Shown here: in pieces, positions 15,111 through 20,378 of the stretch
How the letters are laid out: every line of letters begins with the position of its first letter
How positions within the stretch are numbered: the stretch's first letter is position 1
Assembly (NCBI GenBank): GCA_963648895.1
Contig: CAVJGK010000013.1
Span: forward strand, 1 to 20,378
Reading direction: 5' to 3'
Source of the DNA: UBA3210 sp963648895
GTDB lineage: Bacteria; Bacillota_I; Bacilli_A; RFN20; CAG-449
Length of the DNA stretch: 20,378 bases
Position numbers and translations under genes: made by a program
Notes under the pieces: model-generated
Told to the model about the DNA's origin: nothing
Database searches by the model: none
Seen by the model: only the letters and a program-made list of their open reading frames with translations

Positions 15111-16253
15111 ATGCAACATATTATTAAAACAACATACGATTTATACGATATTCAAAATGCAATTGATGCATCAAAAGATAATGATGAAATTATCATCTCT
15201 AAAGGTACATATTATACTCGTCCTTTAGATTTAAAATCTAACTTAACTATTACTTTAGAAGAAGGATCTACAATCATCTTTACTGAAATAAAAGAATATT
15301 ATTACGAACAAAGATTCATTCGTTTTGAGGGAGTAGAATGCTTTGGTTTACATCCTTTAATCTATGGTAAAGATTTAGAAAATATCACCATCCGTGGTAA
15401 AGGTAGATTAATCGGTAATGGACAAGCATGGTGGAAATATAAAAAACTCCAAGCTAAAGCATGTGATAAATTATGCTATGCAGAAGCAAATGGTATTAAA
15501 TTAGAAGACCGTATCACTAATTTACAAACATCATACTTAAGACCGGATTTTATTGAATTTGTATCTTGTAATAATGTCTTATTAGAAGGATTTATGATTA
15601 TTAATTCTCCAATGTGGACACTTCATCCTGTTTATTGTAACAACGTAATTATTAGAAATGTTAACATCTATTCAGATGGTCCAAATACTGATGGAATTGA
15701 TCCTGATTCCTGCGATAATGTTTTAATTGAAAGATGCTTATTTGAAACAGGTGATGATTGTATCGCGATTAACTCTGGTTTAAATGAAGATGGTAGAAGA
15801 GTAAATAAACCTTGTACTAATGTCACAATTAAAAATTGTAAATTCATCAAAGGCCATGCCGCGGTAGCGATCGGTTCAGGCATGTCTGGTGGTGTAAGAA
15901 ACATTGTTTTCCAAGATTCCGTTATTGACGGAGTTGAAAGAGGAATTAGAGTTAAATCTCTTCCAGGAAGAGGTGGATATGTTGAAGATATCAACGTTAA
16001 AAATATTAGCATTTCAAATGTTAGAGATGGTATTGAATTAACCATGGATTATCCTTCTAGTACAAGTAAACCATTAAGTAAGATTGAACCTAAGTTTAAT
16101 AATTTCAATTTTGATAATATTGAAATTTCTAATGCTGGAAATGGTATTAAAGCATTAGGTTTAGAAAATAGTCATATAACAAATGTGACATTTAATAAAA
16201 TTAAAATGTCTAATGTTAAAGAAGAAAAAGATCTAAAATATATTGATTTATAG
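15111..16253 (+). CDS. GH28 family glycosidase (polygalacturonase-like), cytoplasmic
   Basis: The 380-residue protein is a right-handed beta-helix enzyme of glycoside hydrolase family 28, which cleaves galacturonosyl or related bonds by inversion. The four family motifs are intact: N192-T-D194 in PNTDGIDPDSCDN, G-D215-D216 in ETGDDCIAINS, G248-H249 in KGHAAVAIGSG, and R280-x-K282 in RGIRVKS. The three catalytic Asp residues are present. It starts MQHIIKTTYDLYDIQNAID with no signal peptide, so it should act inside the cell on imported oligosaccharides, like exo-acting members. Rhamnogalacturonan or xylogalacturonan fragments are alternative substrates. GGGGGA precedes the ATG, 9 bases after the permease gene. 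It is the last gene of the operon. Confidence 0.92.
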   Translation: MQHIIKTTYDLYDIQNAIDASKDNDEIIISKGTYYTRPLDLKSNLTITLEEGSTIIFTEIKEYYYEQRFIRFEGVECFGLHPLIYGKDLENITIRGKGRLIGNGQAWWKYKKLQAKACDKLCYAEANGIKLEDRITNLQTSYLRPDFIEFVSCNNVLLEGFMIINSPMWTLHPVYCNNVIIRNVNIYSDGPNTDGIDPDSCDNVLIERCLFETGDDCIAINSGLNEDGRRVNKPCTNVTIKNCKFIKGHAAVAIGSGMSGGVRNIVFQDSVIDGVERGIRVKSLPGRGGYVEDINVKNISISNVRDGIELTMDYPSSTSKPLSKIEPKFNNFNFDNIEISNAGNGIKALGLENSHITNVTFNKIKMSNVKEEKDLKYIDL

Positions 16254-16261
16254 GCGATTTT

Positions 16262-16306
16262 AAGAGGTAATTAAAGTTCATAATGGACTTTAGTTGCCTC
16301 TTTTTT
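16262..16306 (+). terminator. Strong intrinsic terminator after the GH28 operon
   Basis: An 18-bp stem with several G-U pairs (16262-16279 with 16285-16302) closes an ATAAT loop. A T run to 16306 follows. Confidence 0.93.
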
Positions 16307-16342
16307 CTTGATTGAAATGATTTTTATATCCTATACTAAAAG

Positions 16343-16440
16343 AGTAAAGAATAGTAAAGAATAGTAAAGAATAGTAAAGAATAGTAAAAATAGTAAAGAA
16401 TAGTAAAAGAAAGTAAAAATAGTAAAAGTTAGTAAAAGTA
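16343..16440 (+). repeat. 9-10-bp tandem repeat, AGTAAAGAAT and variants, ten copies
   Basis: Ten AGTAAA-led units occupy 98 bases. The first four are exactly AGTAAAGAAT (16343-16382), followed by 9-base AGTAAAAAT and 10-base variants ending in GAAT, AGAA, AGTT or AGTA. It lies in the 372-base gap between the GH28 terminator and the lipoprotein promoter. The purine-rich strand is the plus strand, and no ribosome site with a following frame is seen. Confidence 0.9.
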
Positions 16441-16526
16441 TAAAAATAAAATTAAATTTTCTTTAATAATAACAAATTAAATAAAAGCGGCCTTTTACGT
16501 AGAAAAAGAGACTTTTGTTCCTTTTT

Positions 16527-16563
16527 TGTTGCCAATACAACATCAACTCAACAAAACGTTGAG
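16527..16563 (+). other. Two small inverted repeats upstream of the lipoprotein promoter
   Basis: TGTTG (16527-16531) pairs with CAACA (16538-16542), and CTCAAC (16547-16552) pairs with GTTGAG (16558-16563). Both end 11 bases or more before the -35 element. They could be binding sites of an upstream-acting regulator. The stems are short and chance is possible. Confidence 0.4.
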
Positions 16564-16573
16564 CCCCTAAATA

Positions 16574-16601
16574 TTGACTTAATAAACATATTTAATATAA
16601 T
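16574..16601 (+). promoter_or_regulatory. Promoter of the lipoprotein gene
   Basis: TTGACT (16574-16579), a 16-base spacer, and a perfect TATAAT (16596-16601). The AGGGGA ribosome site (16615-16620) and ATG 16626 follow. Confidence 0.85.
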
Positions 16602-16625
16602 GTAATTAACAAAAAGGGGATTTTT

Positions 16626-19091
16626 ATGAACAAAAAAATAATTTTAGTAAGCTTATTATCTCTTTCTGCCTTAGTTGCCTGCGGCGGACAAGAAACACCT
16701 TCTTCACAAGGAGGAACACCATCTTCAAAAGATTCTGTATCTAGTGAAACAACAAAAGAAAGTTCTGGGCCTGCTTTAAAAGATTTTGAACATATCACAT
16801 ACAATTCTTTGACCGTTGTTTATGATGGATTAGAACATGGATTAAGTGAACTTGATGACAATGGTAGTGATGAATTAAATGGTGCCCATACTGAATATAT
16901 CGGTTATCAAACTTATACAGATGTAGGTACTTATACATATCAAGCAAAAGTATCTAAAGATGGATATAATACAAAAACTTATACTGCAACATTGACTATC
17001 ACTCCAGCTGATTTTTCTTCCTTAACATATGAATCTAAGAAAATTACATTTGATGGTAATGATCATAAAGATGAGATTAAATTAATAGGCTTCATACCTG
17101 CAAATACAACAAGTAAAGTAACAATTACTGATTCTACTGGTAAAGAAGTAACTTCATGTGTTGCTGCAGGTACTTATACATTTACTTGTGTTTTAAGCAA
17201 TAAGAACTATAAATCTCAAACTTATACCGCAACATTAACTATTAAACAAAAAGCAACTGATCTAGCTATTTATGCAAGTAGTGATGGAAGTGTCTATTTT
17301 TCCAATGCAATGGATAAAAATAGATTATACAAAGTTGATTCTAGTGAAACTATTACTCGTTTAGCTTTTGCAACTCCATCCAAGATTAGTCAAAATAGTG
17401 ATGGAACAATTGGTTTTATTTCAAATACATCAATTATTGATACTATTAAAGAAATTTCTAGTGATGGAAGTTTATCAAGCGTTCATACTTCTGGAAATAT
17501 TTCTGACTATGTAAAACAATCTAGTAATGTTTATTATTATACTTCTGATTCATTATTATCATCTTCTGCCGGAGTTTATAAAGTAGATAATTCAGGTGAT
17601 GAACCTGTTACTACAAAAATTTACTCTAAAAGAGCGTCTAATTTAATTATCAAAAATAATGTTGCTTATTTCATTGATGAATCAACTCAATATATTACTA
17701 AAATTGATTTAAAGACTAATACTGCAACAACGTTATTAGAAGAAAAAGTACATGAATTTGTTGTTAATGGTAATTATTTATATTTCAATGTCAATGGAAC
17801 TTTAAATGATTATATTGGTTATGTTGATTTATCTTCATCTTCTTCTAAAGTAACTAAACTTACAAATAATGCAGGTGAATATTTAAAGATTAATAATGGA
17901 GCTTTATATTATTCTAATTGTGATTTAACTACTAAATTATCATCTGATAAATTAGGTATTTATAAAATTGATTTAAATACTAAAGTAGAAACACAAGTTA
18001 TCTCTTCAACTAAGATTTCTGGCTTTGATTTCCAAAATAGTTCTACTTTAATTTATATTAGTAATGATACTTATCATGTATATAAATATAATTTAAATAC
18101 TAAGGTAGAAAAAGATCTATTAAGTGGTTTTGAACCAGTTGAAGATACTCCAATCAATACTGGTGGACAATCTATTGCATATGATGGAAGAATCTATTAT
18201 TTAAATATGTATTCTGATAAGACTTTATATGTATACGATGATAAGAATAAAACAAATTATCAATTAACATCTGATAAAGTCGCGGATTTTTATATCTATG
18301 GTGATACTTTATATTTTAACCAAGTCACTAATTTAGTTAATAACGATTTATATTCAATCAACTTAAAAACTGATTCAGAAGCAACTAAGGTTTCAAGCAA
18401 TGACTTAAGAAATATGGTTAGTGATGGAACTTATCTCTATGGTACTCATTATAATTTCTTAGGTGTAGCAGGTGGTATTGCAAGAATGAAAGTTGATGGA
18501 AGTGAATATGTTAAATTCTCTGATGTTGATGGTGCGAAAAACTTAACATTAAAAGATGGTAATTTATATTACATCAATAAAGCTACTGGACAAGATAATG
18601 GTGATATTGAATATATTCCAACAAGCTCTATTACTTCTACTTCTGAAAAATTAAAAGGTACAAACTTAAGTAAAAAAATTGAAAATGTTAAACAATTCAT
18701 TATTGATGGAGATAATTTATTCTATATGTATAATGGAACAATTGATAATTCCATTAGAAGAACAAGTTTAACATCATTAGATGAAGGAACAAAAATCGCA
18801 AGTAGTAAAACTAATCCAAATGAAATGATCTTAGTTGGTGATGATATTTATTATTACTCATATCCAGTTTCTTCATTAACAAGCGCAGGTTTCTGGAAAG
18901 TTAGTAAAAACGCAACTAAAGATGGTAGCCAAGAAATGTTATTTGGATATGATGAAAAATATTATGGTTCTAATTTAGTCTTATTAGATAACAATTTATA
19001 TTTCTTAAACTATATTCCAAAATTAACATTAGGTGATGCACATACATATAAGCTTAATTTATCTACTTCTACAGTAACAAAATTAGACTAA
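16626..19091 (+). CDS. Surface lipoprotein with two MBG-like repeats and a propeller-like region
   Basis: The 821-residue protein begins with a lipoprotein signal peptide (MNKKIILVSLLSLSALVAC); the lipobox is L-V-A-C with C19 as the lipidated residue. A Ser/Gly/Thr-rich tether (20-50) follows. Two MBG-like immunoglobulin-type repeats come next, near 57-126 and 127-207, both ending in K-T/S-Q/K-T-Y-T-A-T-L-T-I. From about 212 to the end there is a series of blades resembling DUF5050 or low-density-lipoprotein-receptor-type propellers. The recurring pattern is Y-x-x-D-G-x-x-Y-Y/F-x-N followed by a strand such as L-Y-K-I-D-L-x-T. It should sit on the outer face of the membrane and bind a ligand; the ligand is unknown. 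It has its own promoter and terminator, and the Asn/Ser/Thr-rich composition is typical of surface proteins. Confidence 0.85.
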   Translation: MNKKIILVSLLSLSALVACGGQETPSSQGGTPSSKDSVSSETTKESSGPALKDFEHITYNSLTVVYDGLEHGLSELDDNGSDELNGAHTEYIGYQTYTDVGTYTYQAKVSKDGYNTKTYTATLTITPADFSSLTYESKKITFDGNDHKDEIKLIGFIPANTTSKVTITDSTGKEVTSCVAAGTYTFTCVLSNKNYKSQTYTATLTIKQKATDLAIYASSDGSVYFSNAMDKNRLYKVDSSETITRLAFATPSKISQNSDGTIGFISNTSIIDTIKEISSDGSLSSVHTSGNISDYVKQSSNVYYYTSDSLLSSSAGVYKVDNSGDEPVTTKIYSKRASNLIIKNNVAYFIDESTQYITKIDLKTNTATTLLEEKVHEFVVNGNYLYFNVNGTLNDYIGYVDLSSSSSKVTKLTNNAGEYLKINNGALYYSNCDLTTKLSSDKLGIYKIDLNTKVETQVISSTKISGFDFQNSSTLIYISNDTYHVYKYNLNTKVEKDLLSGFEPVEDTPINTGGQSIAYDGRIYYLNMYSDKTLYVYDDKNKTNYQLTSDKVADFYIYGDTLYFNQVTNLVNNDLYSINLKTDSEATKVSSNDLRNMVSDGTYLYGTHYNFLGVAGGIARMKVDGSEYVKFSDVDGAKNLTLKDGNLYYINKATGQDNGDIEYIPTSSITSTSEKLKGTNLSKKIENVKQFIIDGDNLFYMYNGTIDNSIRRTSLTSLDEGTKIASSKTNPNEMILVGDDIYYYSYPVSSLTSAGFWKVSKNATKDGSQEMLFGYDEKYYGSNLVLLDNNLYFLNYIPKLTLGDAHTYKLNLSTSTVTKLD

Positions 19092-19103
19092 TTTAAATTT
19101 AAT

Positions 19104-19142
19104 AAACTCTTTAAATAGGCTTAAAACCTAATTAAAGAGTTT
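19104..19142 (+). terminator. Probable terminator after the lipoprotein gene
   Basis: An 11-bp perfect stem (19104-19114 with 19132-19142) continues after an A-A mismatch into four more pairs (19116-19119 with 19127-19130). The T tract after it (TTTATTTT) is interrupted once. Confidence 0.75.
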
Positions 19143-19166
19143 TATTTTGGATTATTATAACTATTG

Positions 19167-19182
19167 TGTGGCATATGCTACA
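19167..19182. promoter_or_regulatory. Near-perfect palindrome TGTGGCATATGCTACA upstream of the Xre-DUF3990 gene
   Basis: This 16-base palindrome has one mismatched position pair and a perfect GCATATGC core. It ends 9 bases before the -35 element at 19192. An Xre-type autoregulatory site is plausible because the first gene downstream encodes an HTH domain; binding is not shown. Confidence 0.5.
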
Positions 19183-19191
19183 AACAAGTTA

Positions 19192-19220
19192 TTGACTAAG
19201 AATTATTTTTCTTTTATTAT
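19192..19220 (+). promoter_or_regulatory. Promoter of the Xre-DUF3990 unit
   Basis: TTGACT (19192-19197), 17 bases, TATTAT (19215-19220). AAGGAG (19229-19234) sits 8 bases before ATG 19243. Confidence 0.82.
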
Positions 19221-19242
19221 TAAAATATAAGGAGAAAACAGC

Positions 19243-20109
19243 ATGAAATATAAGGTTAATAAAGATTTATTATTGATAAGAGAATTCTTTTCTATCAATC
19301 AAAGTAAAATGAGTGAGATATTGAAAGTAGATAGAACTACTATCGCGAGAATTGAAAATGAGAAAATCTATCCACGTATTGAACTAATAGATAGAATATA
19401 CAATTATGCTTTTTTAAATAATTTAAATTTAAATATACAAAAAGAGATGTTTTATAAAGACTTATTAAAAAAAGAACATGTTTTATTAGTACATGCTTCT
19501 AAAGATGAAATTATAGGTGATATTGATATTAATTATGGTAGAAAGAATAATGACTTTGGTCATGGATTCTATTGTGGAGAAGCATATGATAAATCTTCAA
19601 CTTTTGTTTGTAAATTTGATCATCCATCCATTTATTTTATTGATTTTAATCCAATAAATTTAAATAAATTAGAATTTGAAGTAGATACCAAATGGATGCT
19701 TACAATTGCTTATTTTAGGGGAAGATTAGATAAATATAAAGAAACTATCTTGGTTAAAAACATAATAAAACAATTTGAAAATATCGATTATGTAATCGCA
19801 CCTATCGCGGATAATCGTATGTTCCAAATTATTGATACTTTTATTGATGGGGAAATAACAGACGTTCAAGCTAGATATTCTTTATCCGCGACAAATTTAG
19901 GTAAGCAATATGTATTTATATCAAAAAAATCAATTGAAAAGCTTACTATTTTAGAAAGATGTTATTTATGCTCTAAAGAAAAAGAATATTATAAGGATGA
20001 ACAAACAAAGTTTTTAAACATCGGTAATGATAAAGTAAAACTCGCAAGAATTAATTATAAGAATAAAGGAAAATACATTGGAGAAATAATAAATGAAAGC
20101 AATGAATAA
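19243..20109 (+). CDS. Xre helix-turn-helix fused to a DUF3990 (ADP-ribosyltransferase-like) domain
   Basis: The 288-residue protein has an Xre-type HTH (8-55, with INQSKMSEILKVDRTTIARIEN) joined to a DUF3990-like domain (about 78-235). Family patterns in the second part are LLVHASKDEIIGD (81-93, in place of the usual Y-H-G-S), NNDFGHGFYCGEAYD (102-116), IAPIADNRM (185-193) and KQYVFISKKSIEKL (221-234). DUF3990 domains are related to ADP-ribosyltransferases, and their genes are often next to small partner genes in toxin-antitoxin-like pairs (from memory). Here the DNA-binding part and the candidate toxin part are one polypeptide. The last 50 residues are lysine- and tyrosine-rich. It overlaps the next gene by 17 bases. 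The enzymatic activity and target are inference. Confidence 0.82.
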   Translation: MKYKVNKDLLLIREFFSINQSKMSEILKVDRTTIARIENEKIYPRIELIDRIYNYAFLNNLNLNIQKEMFYKDLLKKEHVLLVHASKDEIIGDIDINYGRKNNDFGHGFYCGEAYDKSSTFVCKFDHPSIYFIDFNPINLNKLEFEVDTKWMLTIAYFRGRLDKYKETILVKNIIKQFENIDYVIAPIADNRMFQIIDTFIDGEITDVQARYSLSATNLGKQYVFISKKSIEKLTILERCYLCSKEKEYYKDEQTKFLNIGNDKVKLARINYKNKGKYIGEIINESNE

Positions 20110-20378
20110 AGATGGATTACTTCTTTGTGATATTCAAGGAAGAATATTTGAAAATTCAATTGATTATGTAACCATTAGCTCAGAGATGTTTATTAGACGT
20201 TTTATGCTTTCTAAAATTGTGACATCTTTAGATAATGAATCGTTTTTAGATGATAGTTTAACACTTGATGATGTATTTGATTGTATTGATGAAGAATATG
20301 GTACCTTAGTATATGGAAAAACAAAATATAATAAAGAAGTGTTATATTGGATTGGTTACATATATCGTTATTTTGCTT
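20093..20378 (+). CDS. Partner of the Xre-DUF3990 protein, 5' part (runs off window)
   Basis: The frame is open from ATG 20093 to the window end (about 95 residues) and begins MKAMNKDGLLLCDIQGRIFE. Recognisable stretches are SSEMFIRRFMLSKI (29-42), an acidic segment (FLDDSLTLDDVFDCIDEEYG) and YGKTKYNKEVLYWIGYIYRYF at the end. I recall this last pattern from small Bacillota proteins encoded beside DUF3990 genes, so it may be the antitoxin or accessory partner. The start is supported by GGAGAA at 20080-20085, 7 bases upstream; an in-frame ATG at 20102 is an alternative. The 17-base overlap with the preceding gene points to coupled translation. The 3' end is missing, so length and full domain content are unknown. 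Confidence 0.72.
   Translation, partial: MKAMNKDGLLLCDIQGRIFENSIDYVTISSEMFIRRFMLSKIVTSLDNESFLDDSLTLDDVFDCIDEEYGTLVYGKTKYNKEVLYWIGYIYRYFA

Noticed and set aside
15668..16045. Minus-strand open frame of about 125 codons inside the GH28 gene
   Set aside because: It is antisense to an unmistakable GH28 coding region, with no ribosome site or recognisable domain. The same applies to the antisense frames at 3165-3593, 9266-9457 and 16592-16804.
1..20378. UGA read as tryptophan (code 4), suggested by the very AT-rich sequence
   Set aside because: Every conserved tryptophan checked (for example in ThiT, TsaE and GH28) is TGG, and one gene ends with TGA at a sensible position.

Overview
The window is AT-rich DNA from a low-GC member of the Bacillota, probably of the class Bacilli (an RF39/Erysipelotrichia-like gut or rumen lineage would fit). 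This rests on the Bacilli-type nucleotide phosphatase Ntdp, the ThiT vitamin transporter with a TPP riboswitch, strong AGGAGG ribosome sites, TTGACA/TATAAT promoters and many poly-U terminators. Tryptophan is written TGG throughout, so the standard bacterial code applies. Eighteen of the nineteen stop codons seen are TAA or TAG. I see no rRNA, tRNA, CRISPR array, transposase or integrase.

Layout. Positions 2-457 hold the 3' end of a thiamine pyrophosphokinase gene, convergent with a minus-strand unit (444-1650) of TPP riboswitch, thiT and a small membrane protein gene. Uptake (ThiT) and activation (TPK) of thiamine therefore sit side by side. Positions 1737-5508 encode a membrane protein with a Glu/Val/Pro-rich acidic N-terminus and a MacB-like ABC transporter. 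A terminator and a 20-bp tandem repeat follow. Position 5808 starts ntdp. Positions 6493-9524 form one tight operon, tsaE-tsaB-rimI-tsaD-gtrA, which supplies most of the t6A37 tRNA-modification machinery, a ribosomal-protein acetyltransferase and a GtrA-type membrane protein.

Positions 9525-11449 look like accessory DNA. Nested inverted repeats built from TTTGCAC/GTGCAAA precede two overlapping genes, an AAA15/RloA-like ATPase and a small protein with RloB/TOPRIM-like motif order. I rate this pair the best candidate for an undescribed (probably defence) system here. A bidirectional terminator separates it from a minus-strand membrane protein with a partly degenerate EAL (cyclic-di-GMP) domain.

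Positions 13495-16306 form a sugar-acid or pectin catabolic operon: a palindromic operator, an FCD-type GntR repressor, an AEC-family permease and a cytoplasmic GH28 glycosidase, closed by a strong terminator. Next come a 10-bp tandem repeat and a monocistronic lipoprotein gene (two MBG-like repeats plus a propeller-like region). The right end (19192-20378) carries a toxin-antitoxin-like unit: an Xre helix-turn-helix fused to a DUF3990 (ADP-ribosyltransferase-like) domain, overlapping a second gene cut by the window edge.
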